In this document: piece after piece, positions 43,220 to 53,564 of the stretch | How positions within the stretch are numbered: position 1 is the stretch's first letter | Layout of the letters: every line of letters starts with the position of its first letter | NCBI GenBank assembly: GCA_036271315.1 | Contig: DATBAV010000003.1 | Location: 1 to 64,000 of the forward strand | Origin: VRUE01 sp036271315 | GTDB lineage: Bacteria; Actinomycetota; Thermoleophilia; Solirubrobacterales; 70-9 | DNA length: 64,000 nucleotides | Reading direction: 5' to 3' | Position numbers and translations under genes: made by a program | Notes under the pieces: generated by a model | Told to the model about the DNA's origin: nothing | What the model saw: only the letters and a program-made list of their open reading frames with translations | Databases searched by the model: none

Positions 43220-44623
43220 CTAGAGCGCCTCGGCGACGTCGACCGGGCGCCCCAGGTGGTAGCCCTGAGCCATATCGACGCCGTACTCGCGCAGCATCTG
43301 CGCCGTGATGTCGTCCTGCACGTACTCGGCGATCGTCGTCTTGCCGAGGCCGCGGGCGATCTGCACGATCGCCTGGACCGTGAGCTGGTCGGCGTCGCTG
43401 TTGGGCATGTCACGGATGAAGGAGCCGTCGATCTTGATCAAGTCGAAGGGGATGCTCTTCAGGTAATGGAAGGGCCCGAAGCCGGCGCCGTAGTCGTCGA
43501 TCGCGACCTGACAGCCGAACTCGGTGATGCGGTCGGCAAAGCCCGCGGCGGCTTCGTAGTCGTGGACCGGCGCGGTCTCGGTGATCTCGAAGGTGCAGCG
43601 CGCCGGGTCGGCATCGCCCTCGTCGAGGCGACGCTCGATGAATTCGAGCACCGAGCGGTCCGCCACCGAGGCGCCGGAGAGGTTGACGTGCAGCGAGACC
43701 GGAGCGCCGTCCTGCTCGCGCTGGGCGAGCAGCCCCAGCGCCTGAGCGACGACCCAGCGGTCGAGCTCCTGCACCATGCCGGAGCGCTCCGCGGCCTCGA
43801 TGAAGGACGCGGCCGGCAGCAGCTCGCCGTTCTCGCCGGTCATCCGCAGCAGCAGCTCGTAGCGCTCGATCCCGCCCGAGGCGAGCGAGCGGATCGGCTG
43901 CGTGTGCAGGCTGAGCCGGTCCTGGGTGAGCGCGTCGCGGATCCGCGCGCTGGTCGTTTGGCGACGCAGTTGCTGGCGCTGCGGCTCGGTCGGGTCCTGG
44001 AAGAGGGCGATCCGGTTGCGGCCCTCCTCCTTCGCCCGGTACATCGCCTGGTCGGCGGCGGCTAGGACCGCCTCGGCGCCGATCCCGCGCTCGCCGCCGA
44101 ACATCGTGATGCCGACGCTGATCGTCGCCCGCTCCATGTCCAGCCCGGCGGCGGCGTTATCGGCCACCTGGGCGCGCAGGTCCTCGCCCAGCTGCAGGGC
44201 GCCGGCGGTGTCGGACTGCGGCATCAGCACCGCGAACTCGTCACCGGAGAGGCGGGCAACGATGTCGGTGGCGCGCACCCGCTCGCGCATGATCGCGGCG
44301 ACGTGGCGGATCAGGTTGTCGCCGGCGTGATGGCCCAGGCTGTCGTTGATCGCCTTGAGCCCGTCGATGTCGATGATCATCACCGCGCCCTGGCCGCCGT
44401 AGCGGCCGGTGAAGGAGACGTAGGTGTCCAGCTCGGCACGGAAGCGGCGGCGGTCGAGCAGGCCGGTCAGCGAGTCGTGGTCGGCGATGTAGCGCAGCTC
44501 GGCCTCGGTTTTACGGGCCTGCTCAAGCGCCTCGTCGATGACCCTGCGGTCCTCTGGATCTAGCTTGGCGAGCACCGACTCGATCGCCGGATCGCCTTGG
44601 ATTGGAGGATCTTCGCGGTTCAA
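43220..44623 (-). CDS. Cytosolic GGDEF-EAL protein (c-di-GMP turnover)
   Basis: 467 residues without membrane segments. A short N-terminal helix (DRRVIDEALEQARKTEAELRYI) leads to a GGDEF domain with RLSGDEFAVL as the active-site loop; SGDEF is a tolerated variant, so cyclase activity is plausible. The EAL domain has ELLLRMTG in place of EALLR, then HVNLSGASV, FEITETAP, AIDDYGAGFG, KIDGSFIRDM and IAEYVQD, so metal ligands are largely kept and phosphodiesterase activity is likely. Lack of sensor domains suggests housekeeping turnover. c-di-GMP often controls exopolysaccharide, which is notable given the locus at 1-21 kb. Confidence 0.9.
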   Translation of the reverse strand: MNREDPPIQGDPAIESVLAKLDPEDRRVIDEALEQARKTEAELRYIADHDSLTGLLDRRRFRAELDTYVSFTGRYGGQGAVMIIDIDGLKAINDSLGHHAGDNLIRHVAAIMRERVRATDIVARLSGDEFAVLMPQSDTAGALQLGEDLRAQVADNAAAGLDMERATISVGITMFGGERGIGAEAVLAAADQAMYRAKEEGRNRIALFQDPTEPQRQQLRRQTTSARIRDALTQDRLSLHTQPIRSLASGGIERYELLLRMTGENGELLPAASFIEAAERSGMVQELDRWVVAQALGLLAQREQDGAPVSLHVNLSGASVADRSVLEFIERRLDEGDADPARCTFEITETAPVHDYEAAAGFADRITEFGCQVAIDDYGAGFGPFHYLKSIPFDLIKIDGSFIRDMPNSDADQLTVQAIVQIARGLGKTTIAEYVQDDITAQMLREYGVDMAQGYHLGRPVDVAEAL

Positions 44624-44776
44624 CTCAGTGAAGTTAGAACTTTCCGCGGCGGTTCGGATCGGTGCTCACGCACAAGCACCAAAAATGCATACGAATTTCA
44701 TCTACTCGGTATTGCCAATCGTCGGCGGTCATACGTCCACGAGGGGCCCCGCGGGCGCGCCGGGTAGTGTGAGCCA

Positions 44777-46783
<2,007 letters not shown>

Positions 46784-46800
46784 TTAAAGATACCGGATCA

Positions 46801-49284
46801 ATGAAAGGGTCCCTCCTCACCTTTGCCGCCGGCCGTCGCGCCAAGTGGATCGTCTTCGCGGTCTGGTTCGTGGTGATCTTCGTCGCCGCCGGACCAGCCA
46901 ACCTGCCGAGTAAGTTCGAAGACGCCGAAAGCAACGAGGCCACCTCCTATCTTCCCGGCGACGCCGAATCGACCGCGGCGCTGAAGGCAACCGAATCCCT
47001 GCAGAAAGGCGAACTCGCCCCAGCCGTGATCGTCTTCCGGCGCGACTCTGGCCTCACCGCCGCCGACCGCCAGACGATCGTCGAGGACGTTGGCAGGATG
47101 ACCGCAAAGCGCTTCCCCGGCGTGGTTCCAGACGGCGTGACAGCTGCCGCCGGCGGCAATCCCAACGGATCGGCGCCCGTCCCCGTCCCGCTTTCCGGAC
47201 CGGCAAAGAACTGTGGGAGCCCGACAATCGCGGTCCCCGATCAGCCGGCCGACTACGCCCCTTTCGTAGGCCCCACCTGCTCGGCCGACGGCAAGGCGGC
47301 GATCGTCACCGCATACATAAAAGGCAACGGCGAGGGCGAACGTATCGTCGACCCGGTCAAGTACTGGCGCGAAGTCCTGCCCTCCGACGACGGCGGGCTG
47401 CAGGCGAAGATCACCGGTGGCGCCGGCTTCTCAGCTGACGCGATCGAAGTCTTCGAAGGCATCAATGGGACGCTGCTGCTGGCGGCGCTCAGCCTGGTGA
47501 TCTTCCTGTTGATCGTGATCTATCGCTCGCCGATGTTCTTCCTGATCCCGCTGGTGGCGGTGATATTCGCGGAGACGCTGTCGCGCTCCTTGGGCTATGG
47601 GCTGACGGAGCTCGGTGTCACGGTCAACGGCCAATCGAGCTCGATCATGTCGGTCCTTGTTCTCGGCGCGGGGACCGACTACGCCCTGCTGCTGGTCTCC
47701 AGGTACCGCGAGGAGCTCCACCGCACCGTCGACAAGCACGAGGCGATGCGGACCGCGCTCGCCTCCGCCGGGCCGGCGATCTTCGCCTCGGCGGCGACGG
47801 TGATCGCGGCCCTGTTCTGCCTGGTGTTCGCCAAGGTCAATGGGACCGCTGGCCTCGGTCCGATCGCCGCGATGGGGATCGCCTGCGCGGCGCTCTCGAT
47901 GCTGACCCTGCTCCCGGCGCTACTGACGATCTTCGGTCGCCGCGCTTTCTGGCCCTTCGTCCCGCACACACCGGAGACCGCACCCAACCCCGAGTCGATA
48001 TCCGAGCGGGCACGGGCGAAGATCGTCGAGGGCGGCGCGTTCGCCGCGGCGATCAGGGTCGTCCTCTCCTGCCTGGTCGTCTTGATCCTGCTGCCGCTGG
48101 TCCTGGTCAACTGGCTGCTGCGCCGCCTCAGTGGCCGGCGCCTCCCCTCACTGATCGTCGGGCCGCTCGATCGGGCGGTCTTCACTCCCTTCGAGCTGCG
48201 CCGGCGCCGACTCGAGCACGCCGCCGACGCCACCCATGGCTTCTGGGCCAAACTCGGCAATCGCATCGCCGTCTCCCCGCGCCGGGTGATCGTCCGCTCG
48301 ATCGCCGTCCTGCTGGTTCTCTGCTGCGGCTTCGCCTTCTTCTCGACCGCACTGACCAGCGAAGACACCTACCGCAGCGAAGTCGAATCGGTCGAAGGCC
48401 AACACCTGCTCAACAAGAGCTTCCCGGCTGGCACAACGGCGCTGACCGACGTCGTCGCCCCTCCAGAGGACGAGTCGGCGGTGAGAGTCGAACTCGAAAA
48501 CGTTCCCGGAGTCGAGGCGGTCTCGGCCTCGGTTGCCAAAGGGCCGCCGGGCCTCCTGGTCCAGGCGGCGCTCGAACCGAATCCCTACTCGACCGACGCC
48601 TTCGACCTGATCGAACCGATCCGCAAGGCGGTCCACCACGTCTCACCCGAGGCTTTGGTTGGCGGCCCGACCGCGGTCGAATTCGACGTCCGCGATGCCG
48701 CCGGTTGGGACTCGACCGTGATCCCCCCGCTGATCCTCCTCGTCGTCTTCTTCATCCTGGCGGGTCTGCTGCGAGCGGTAGCGGCCCCCCTGGTCTTGAT
48801 CGGGACCGTGATCCTCAGCTTCCTGGCCGCACTCGGCTTCGGCTACTTCGTCATCGACGTCATCTTTGGCTTCCCCGGGTCGGACCCCTCGCTACCGCTC
48901 TTCGCCTTCGTCTTCCTCGTCGCCCTGGGGGTCGACTACAACATCTTCCTGATCTCCCGCGCCCGCGAGGAGACGATCCAACACGGCTCCAAAGAGGGCA
49001 TCCTGCGTGCCCTGGCGGTGACCGGCGCCGTCATCACCAGCGCCGGCATAGTCCTCGCTGGCACCTTCTCGGTCCTCGCTGTCCTCCCCCTCACCTTCCT
49101 CACCGAGCTCGGCTTCGTCGTCGCCTTCGGCGTGCTGCTCGACACCTTCCTCGTGCGCAGCGTGCTGGTCCCGGCGATCGCGCTTGACCTGGGCGACAAA
49201 TTCTGGTGGCCCTCGGCGCTATCGCGCGGCGAAGATGGCCCGCCTACAGAACCGGCAGGAACTGTTCGATCTCAAACGGGGTGA
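46801..49284 (+). CDS. MMPL family transporter, larger type
   Basis: 827 residues, a different subfamily from the two 709-residue copies. N-terminal helix (AKWIVFAVWFVVIFVAAGP), a ~180-residue extracytoplasmic loop with two Cys (NCGSPTIAV, PTCSADG), the motif VLGAGTDYALLLVSRYREEL, a basic cytoplasmic segment, a second loop, and VALGVDYNIFLISRAREE. Exports hydrophobic cargo using the proton gradient (family knowledge). Its 3' end overlaps the convergent glnA gene by 41 bp. Confidence 0.9.
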   Translation: MKGSLLTFAAGRRAKWIVFAVWFVVIFVAAGPANLPSKFEDAESNEATSYLPGDAESTAALKATESLQKGELAPAVIVFRRDSGLTAADRQTIVEDVGRMTAKRFPGVVPDGVTAAAGGNPNGSAPVPVPLSGPAKNCGSPTIAVPDQPADYAPFVGPTCSADGKAAIVTAYIKGNGEGERIVDPVKYWREVLPSDDGGLQAKITGGAGFSADAIEVFEGINGTLLLAALSLVIFLLIVIYRSPMFFLIPLVAVIFAETLSRSLGYGLTELGVTVNGQSSSIMSVLVLGAGTDYALLLVSRYREELHRTVDKHEAMRTALASAGPAIFASAATVIAALFCLVFAKVNGTAGLGPIAAMGIACAALSMLTLLPALLTIFGRRAFWPFVPHTPETAPNPESISERARAKIVEGGAFAAAIRVVLSCLVVLILLPLVLVNWLLRRLSGRRLPSLIVGPLDRAVFTPFELRRRRLEHAADATHGFWAKLGNRIAVSPRRVIVRSIAVLLVLCCGFAFFSTALTSEDTYRSEVESVEGQHLLNKSFPAGTTALTDVVAPPEDESAVRVELENVPGVEAVSASVAKGPPGLLVQAALEPNPYSTDAFDLIEPIRKAVHHVSPEALVGGPTAVEFDVRDAAGWDSTVIPPLILLVVFFILAGLLRAVAAPLVLIGTVILSFLAALGFGYFVIDVIFGFPGSDPSLPLFAFVFLVALGVDYNIFLISRAREETIQHGSKEGILRALAVTGAVITSAGIVLAGTFSVLAVLPLTFLTELGFVVAFGVLLDTFLVRSVLVPAIALDLGDKFWWPSALSRGEDGPPTEPAGTVRSQTG

Positions 49285-50596
49285 CCTGCACCCGGTACTC
49301 GTCCCACTCCTGCCGCTTGATCTCGACGAAACGGCGGAAGGTGTGCTCGCCCAGGGTGCGCAGGACCAGCTCGGAGTCGGCGGCGACCTCGATCGCCTCG
49401 CCCAGCGTCGCCGGCAGTTGCTCGATCCCCTGGTGAGAGAGCTCCTCGGGCGAGAGGTGGTAGAGGTTCTGCTCCATCGGCTCGGGCAGCTCGTAGCCCT
49501 TCTCGATCCCTTCCAGGCCGGCCTGCAGCATGCCGGCGAAGCAGAGGTAGGGATTGCAGGCGGGATCGGGGCAGCGCAGCTCGACCCGGGTGGCGCTCTC
49601 CTTGCCGGGGTGGTAAAGCGGCACCCGGATCAGCGCCGAGCGGTTGCGCCGCGACCAAGCGAGGTAGACCGGCGCCTCGTAGCCGGGGACGAGCCGCTTG
49701 TAGGAGTTGACCCACTGGGCGAAGAGCGGTGAGATCTCGCGCGCGTGCTTGAGCTGGCCGGCGATGAAGGCCTTCGCCGTGGCCGAGAGGAAGAACTGAT
49801 CGTCGGGATCGAAGAAGGCGTTCACCCCGTCCTTTTCAAGTGACTGATGCACGTGCATGCCGGAGCCGTTCTCGCCGAAGAGCGGCTTGGGCATGAAGGT
49901 CGCATGCCAGCCGTACTTCATCGCGTACTCCTTGACCACGATGCGGTAGGTCATGCAGTCGTCGGCCATCGCCAGCGCGTTCTTGTAACGCATGTCGACC
50001 TCGTGCTGGGAGGGGCCGACCTCGTGGTGGGTGTACTCGACGTGGATGCCCATCTTCTCCAGGGCGAGCACGGTGTCGCGACGCACGTCGGAGCCCGCGT
50101 CGAGCGTGGTCAGGTCGAAGTAGCCGCCCTCGTCGAGGACTTCGGGCACGCCGCCCTCGGGTTTGGCCGAGCGGAAGTAGAAGAACTCGAGCTCGGGGCC
50201 GATGTTGAAGGCGTCGAACCCCATCTCCTCGGCCCGTTTGAGCGCCCGCTTCATGATCCAGCGCGGATCGCCCTCATACGGTTCGCCGCCGGGCACCTGG
50301 ACGTCACAGAACATCCGCGCCACCGCGTTCTCGCCCTCCGGCCGCCAGGGGATCAGGGCGAAAGTCGAAGGGTCGGGCATGGCGATCATGTCGGACTCCT
50401 CGATCGGGTTGAAGCCGGTGATCGAGGAGCCGTCGAAGCCCATGCCGCCCTCGAAGGCGTCCTCGAGCTCGGAGGCGTTGATCGAGAAGCTCTTCAGCTG
50501 GCCCAGTACATCGGTGAACCAGAGCCGGACGAAGCGGACGTCAGCCTCCTTGACCAGCTCGATGACATCAGCGGCACTCTTCGGTTGATCTGCCAT
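49244..50596 (-). CDS. glnA: Glutamine synthetase type I
   Basis: 450 residues from the ATG at 50596 (MADQPKSAADVIELVKEADVRFV); frame upstream is open but not coding. Motifs: DGSSITGFNPIEESDM, GPELEFFYF (metal Glu), HHEVGPSQHEVDM, FGENGSGMHVHQSL (ATP/metal), NPYLCFAGML, and the Tyr of NLYHLSPEEL at the position adenylylated in GSI-beta enzymes. Catalyses ATP-dependent amidation of glutamate. The length is between GSI-alpha and GSI-beta; whether it is adenylylated is not certain. No riboswitch of a known type is recognised in the 276-nt spacer with the AhpD-like gene. Confidence 0.96.
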   Translation of the reverse strand: MADQPKSAADVIELVKEADVRFVRLWFTDVLGQLKSFSINASELEDAFEGGMGFDGSSITGFNPIEESDMIAMPDPSTFALIPWRPEGENAVARMFCDVQVPGGEPYEGDPRWIMKRALKRAEEMGFDAFNIGPELEFFYFRSAKPEGGVPEVLDEGGYFDLTTLDAGSDVRRDTVLALEKMGIHVEYTHHEVGPSQHEVDMRYKNALAMADDCMTYRIVVKEYAMKYGWHATFMPKPLFGENGSGMHVHQSLEKDGVNAFFDPDDQFFLSATAKAFIAGQLKHAREISPLFAQWVNSYKRLVPGYEAPVYLAWSRRNRSALIRVPLYHPGKESATRVELRCPDPACNPYLCFAGMLQAGLEGIEKGYELPEPMEQNLYHLSPEELSHQGIEQLPATLGEAIEVAADSELVLRTLGEHTFRRFVEIKRQEWDEYRVQVTPFEIEQFLPVL

Positions 50597-50748
50597 GTGT
50601 TCCTGGTCCTCCTGGGCTCGCGCTTGTCCGCTTCGAGCGGGCAACGATAGGCCAAAGCTCCGTCGCAAACCGGCCCGCGCCGAGAGGCAGTGAACCGGTT
50701 GGGTAGAAGCGCCCGTATTCGGGTAGAGAGCGGTTGCTTTCAGGCGGC

Positions 50749-50792
50749 TTGCAGGGCGACATAAAACCAGGTATAACTTACGAGACGTAAGT
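50749..50792 (+). promoter_or_regulatory. Sigma70-type promoter with overlapping palindromic operator
   Basis: -35 TTGCAG (50749-50754), 17-nt spacer, -10 TATAAC (50772-50777). A palindrome ACTTACG-AGA-CGTAAGT (50776-50792) covers the end of the -10 and the start site, so a bound dimer would repress. It lies ~80 nt upstream of the AhpD-like gene. The leader between also has short repeats of AAAGTAAAG and TAAAGgCTCTGTAAAG type. Confidence 0.65.
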
Positions 50793-50872
50793 AGACGGCT
50801 GAAAGTAAAGTAAAGGCCAATTAAAGGCTCTGTAAAGCGGAATTTCCCAGCTGAGCCGGAGGCGGATGCCCA

Positions 50873-51439
50873 GTGACAGTTAAAACAGACGTGAGCAGGT
50901 TCCAGATCCACGACGAGTTGACGGCACCTGACGAGAGCGCTCCCCTGATCAAAACGATCCAGGCCACGGGAGGCGCGGTTACGAAGTTCGTCGGGGTCCT
51001 TGCGGGGGCGCCGGCGGTTTTGCGCGCCTACACGAGGATGCGCTCGGAGCTTCGCGGCGGCGTCCTGCCGCGAGCGACGCGCGAGCGGATCGCTCTCGCG
51101 GTCGCCGAGTACCGCGACGACACCTACAGCATCGCCCAGCACGCCAAGTCAGCGCGCAGCGCCGGCCTCGGGCTGGACGAGGTCTCAAGGGCCCGCAGCT
51201 TCAACTCGAGCGACCCCAAAGAGGCGGCTCTGCTCGAGTACCTGCACGGCGCCCTCGAGGCCAACGGCCACCCTCCGCTCCACCTCCACGAGGAGGCGCG
51301 TGAGATCGGCTGGACCGACGAGGAGCTGCTCGAGGCGGTCGCGCATCTGGTGCTCAACGAGTTCCAGAGCCTGATCGCCGGGGCCGCCGAGCTCCCGAAA
51401 GATCAGAGCGGGCCGCGGGTTCTCCCCTCAGTGGCGTAA
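50873..51439 (+). CDS. Carboxymuconolactone decarboxylase / AhpD-like protein
   Basis: 188 residues from GTG with CGGAGG 10 nt upstream. All-helical AhpD-like fold: MRSELRGGVLPRATRERIALAVAEYRDDTYSIAQHAKSARSAGL (partial) contains the conserved His of the family, but the CxxC redox pair of true AhpD is absent (YSIAQH instead), so peroxidase activity of the classical type is unlikely. The C-terminal half repeats the fold (WTDEELLEAVAHLVLNEFQSLI). It has its own regulated promoter. Function unknown beyond the family. Confidence 0.78.
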   Translation: MTVKTDVSRFQIHDELTAPDESAPLIKTIQATGGAVTKFVGVLAGAPAVLRAYTRMRSELRGGVLPRATRERIALAVAEYRDDTYSIAQHAKSARSAGLGLDEVSRARSFNSSDPKEAALLEYLHGALEANGHPPLHLHEEAREIGWTDEELLEAVAHLVLNEFQSLIAGAAELPKDQSGPRVLPSVA

Positions 51440-51452
51440 GAGGGTTCGGCCA

Positions 51453-51502
51453 CCCCTCCCAAAACGCGCGGCAGGAGCCGCGCTTGAGTGTTTTGGGAGG
51501 GG
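51453..51502 (+). terminator. Two-part hairpin after the AhpD-like gene
   Basis: Outer 13-bp stem CCCCTCCCAAAAC / GTTTTGGGAGGGG (51453-51465, 51490-51502) encloses an inner 7-bp stem GCGCGGC/GCCGCGC (51466-51472, 51477-51483). It begins 13 nt after the stop. A bidirectional terminator is possible, since the next gene converges on it. Confidence 0.65.
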
Positions 51503-51539
51503 CATCCGATCCCTCTCCCGTCTCTAAACAGTTATCCGG

Positions 51540-51643
51540 CCCGCCGCGCCTGGTGCAAGCAGGCCAAGGACGCAGGGAGCGTGGCGTGCGGAAGCACGCG
51601 AGCGACCGAGGACGCCGGGATGCGCCGTGCCAGGCGCGGCGGG
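51540..51643. repeat. Structured intergenic element with 14-bp perfect outer stem
   Basis: CCCGCCGCGCCTGG (51540-51553) pairs with CCAGGCGCGGCGGG (51630-51643). Inside is a hairpin GCGTGC-GGAA-GCACGC (51584-51599) flanked by GGACGC-containing segments on both sides. The right arm abuts the stop codon of the exported protein gene at 51644. It looks like a palindromic repeat unit rather than a simple terminator. Confidence 0.75.
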
Positions 51644-52336
51644 TCAGTCCTCCGCGATCGTGACCGTGTAGAGGAGGCGGGCCGTTGCGTAGCGGCAGCC
51701 GTAGTCAGCGCGGCTGCCGACCTTTTCCTGCGGTTCGCCTTGGCGGACATCGGTGGAGTTGACGCATTTACCGGCTTCGCGGCTGGCGCGCCAGGCGTTG
51801 TTTGAAGGCTGACCCTGGGCGAAGGCGGGAGCCCAGGTGGGGACGGTGATGCCGATGATGTCGCCCGCTTTGACCTGCAGCGAGGCGCCGAATTTGACCG
51901 TCTGGCCCAGGTATGGGCTGAGGACGTGGACCGAGCCCTGAGCGCGGAGGGCGTAGCGCGGCGGGTTGGTGCCCGCTACGCGACGAAGGATTGCGAGGCG
52001 CGCCTCCGGGGGCGTGCCGAAGAAACTATTGAAGAAGGAGCGCTGGCTGCTGGTCGGCTGCGAGAGGGTCAGCGTCCAGGACTTGATCTTGCCGTCCTTG
52101 CGCACGCGGAAGGGCAGCTGGCCCTGGCTGGTGCTGACCTGGAAGCCGGTGACACTGCCGATTGCCTGGCAGGGCGACTCCGGGCAGGAGGGGTCGGGCA
52201 TCGTCGACGTTTCGCCAAGCACGACCGTGGTCTGGGAGGTTTCACCTTCGCCGGTTGCCGCACCGGCGCTGCCGGCGAAAACGGCGAGGAGCATCAGCAG
52301 CCCGGTAAACGCAACTGCCTGCAAAGACCTCGACAT
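51644..52336 (-). CDS. Exported protein of unknown function
   Basis: 230 residues from the ATG at 52336, with GAGAGGAGC before it; the longer open frame upstream overlaps the RlpA-like gene and is not used. Signal peptide AVAFTGLLMLLAVFAGSAGAA. The mature protein has Cys pairs (CPESPCQAIG) and a beta-rich body (KIKSWTLTLSQPTSSQRSFFNSFFG; LGQTVKFGASLQVKAGDIIGITVPTWAPAF in part) reminiscent of uncharacterised actinobacterial secreted proteins. The C-terminal part has Cys in GKCVNST and YGCRYATARLLYTVTI. Lies 77 nt downstream of the RlpA-like gene and may share its transcript. Confidence 0.7.
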   Translation of the reverse strand: MSRSLQAVAFTGLLMLLAVFAGSAGAATGEGETSQTTVVLGETSTMPDPSCPESPCQAIGSVTGFQVSTSQGQLPFRVRKDGKIKSWTLTLSQPTSSQRSFFNSFFGTPPEARLAILRRVAGTNPPRYALRAQGSVHVLSPYLGQTVKFGASLQVKAGDIIGITVPTWAPAFAQGQPSNNAWRASREAGKCVNSTDVRQGEPQEKVGSRADYGCRYATARLLYTVTIAED

Positions 52337-52413
52337 CAAAAGCTCCTCTCGTTGGAAACCTGCCCGTTCCGGGGCAGATTTACCATCAAACCGAGAAATC
52401 CTGCTTAGGTGCG

Positions 52414-52926
52414 CTAACCGGAGGAGCTGACGGCGACGGCGTAGCGAACCTGCCCCACGCCTTCGAAGTCGAGCGCGAGACGGGCGCCGTTGGTGAGATC
52501 GAAATCGTTGCCCGGCGTGTAGGGACCGCGATCGATCACCTTGGTGACCAGGGAGTGGCCGTGGTAGTTGATCTTGACCGTGGTGCCGCAGGGCAGGGTG
52601 CGGTGGGCGACGCCGATCGTGCCCGGGCGCAGGGTCTCGCCGCAGGCGGTGCCGTTGCCGTAGAGGCCCGGGCCGTACCAAGTGGCCCCCGCCCTGCGCA
52701 TCGGGGCGCTGAAGACGAGACCGGCGCCGCCGGCGGGCGTGGTCGCTTCCCCGGTGGGCGCGCCGGCGCCGCCGGTCTGTGCCTCGGCCGCGAGCGGCGT
52801 TAGAGCCAGCGAGAGCAGCGCCGTCGCCACGGAGATGCGGAGCAGCCATCGGCCGAGGTGCGCGCGCGCAGCGTGCCCTTGCCGTGAATGATCTTTCCGC
52901 CCATGGCGGTTCCTACCTATCTTCAT
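52414..52926 (-). CDS. RlpA-like double-psi beta-barrel cell-wall protein
   Basis: 170 residues. Signal peptide/helix WLLRISVATALLSLALTPLAAEAQ, a Gly/Ala/Thr linker, then the RlpA/DPBB domain: ATWYGPGLYGNGTACGETLRPGTIGVAHRTLPCGTTVKI (partial) and VTKVIDRGPYTPGNDFDLTNGARLALDFEG, with the conserved Asp-Arg-Gly-Pro and the two Cys. Family members cleave or bind peptidoglycan (lytic transglycosylase-like). It sits directly behind a c-di-AMP riboswitch, a known arrangement for wall-remodelling genes in Actinobacteria. The start ATG is 2-3 nt after the riboswitch end. Confidence 0.87.
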   Translation of the reverse strand: MKIGRNRHGRKDHSRQGHAARAHLGRWLLRISVATALLSLALTPLAAEAQTGGAGAPTGEATTPAGGAGLVFSAPMRRAGATWYGPGLYGNGTACGETLRPGTIGVAHRTLPCGTTVKINYHGHSLVTKVIDRGPYTPGNDFDLTNGARLALDFEGVGQVRYAVAVSSSG

Positions 52927-52927
52927 T

Positions 52928-53062
52928 AGCTCTTTACGACGCTTACGGGGTTAGCTGACGGGCTCGCGCTGAAAGAGCTGCGCTACGTGGCAGATGCCGA
53001 CGATTCGCCCCAACAATTGGGTCCCCCGCTCTTCGCGATATGTAGGCGAAGATTCAGCGGAA
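52928..53062 (-). ncRNA. Cyclic di-AMP riboswitch (ydaO/yuaA type)
   Basis: Read on the minus strand, the sequence has the conserved ydaO blocks in order: CCGCTGAATC, then CGGGGGACCCAATTGTTGGG followed by GCGAATC, then CTCTTTCAGCGCGAGCCC, and GTCAGCTAACCCCGTAAGCG. These match the class consensus as I know it. The last stem runs into AAAGAGC just before the ATG, so ribosome access may be controlled. c-di-AMP normally turns these genes off. Boundaries are approximate. Confidence 0.88.
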
Positions 53063-53110
53063 GTTGGCAGCAGATTAGCAAACGCTAAGACAGAAACCTT
53101 GCCAGGCATG

Positions 53111-53138
53111 GAAAAGGCCCTCTTTCGAGGGCCTTTTC
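53111..53138 (-). terminator. Terminator of the RNase P RNA gene
   Basis: GAAAAGGCCCTC-TTTC-GAGGGCCTTTTC, a ~12-bp stem followed on the minus strand by a T-rich arm (CCTTTTCC); lies 3 nt beyond the 3' end of rnpB. Confidence 0.8.
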
Positions 53139-53141
53139 GTT

Positions 53142-53504
53142 AGCGGGCCTATAAGCCGGATCCTGTCTTGAGCGGCTATCTGTCTCACCGGGACCGGAGT
53201 CCCGGGGGCCACCGAAGCGGCCTGCGGCCTACCTGGACCTCGCCGGGCAGGGTCGACGGTCCTGCTTGGCCTTGCACCGGGCGGGGTTTGCCTGGCCGCC
53301 GCGTCACCGCGACGCCGGTGCGCTCTTACCGCACCATTTCACCTTTGCCTGTTCGCGACTCACGTGTGGTCGCGCCATCGGCCGTGTATTTCTGTGGCAC
53401 TGTCCCGCGGGTTTCCCCGGGTGGGCGTTACCCACCGCCTTGCCCTCTGGTGTCCGGACTTTCCTCGAGGGGTTTTCTCTCCCCCCGCAGTCGCTCGGCC
53501 CGCT
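53142..53504 (-). ncRNA. rnpB: RNase P RNA, bacterial class A
   Basis: About 363 nt on the minus strand. P1 pairs AGCGGGCC at the 5' end with GGCCCGCT at the 3' end. Universally conserved pieces are present: GAGGAAAGTCCGGAC, ACAGTGCCACAGAAA, GGTAAGAGCGCACC, GGCAAACCCC and GACAGGATCCGGCTTATAG. The catalytic RNA cuts the 5' leader from tRNA precursors. Long open frames over this region on both strands are artefacts. Ends are estimated from P1. Confidence 0.95.
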
Positions 53505-53564
53505 CCGCGATGGTAGCGCGGGGAAGCGAGCTTGAGACAAATGCATCGAATAACCTGATCATCG

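Noticed and set aside
51644..52849. 401-residue exported protein
   Set aside because: The upstream part overlaps the RlpA-like gene out of frame; a signal peptide and Shine-Dalgarno support the ATG at 52336.
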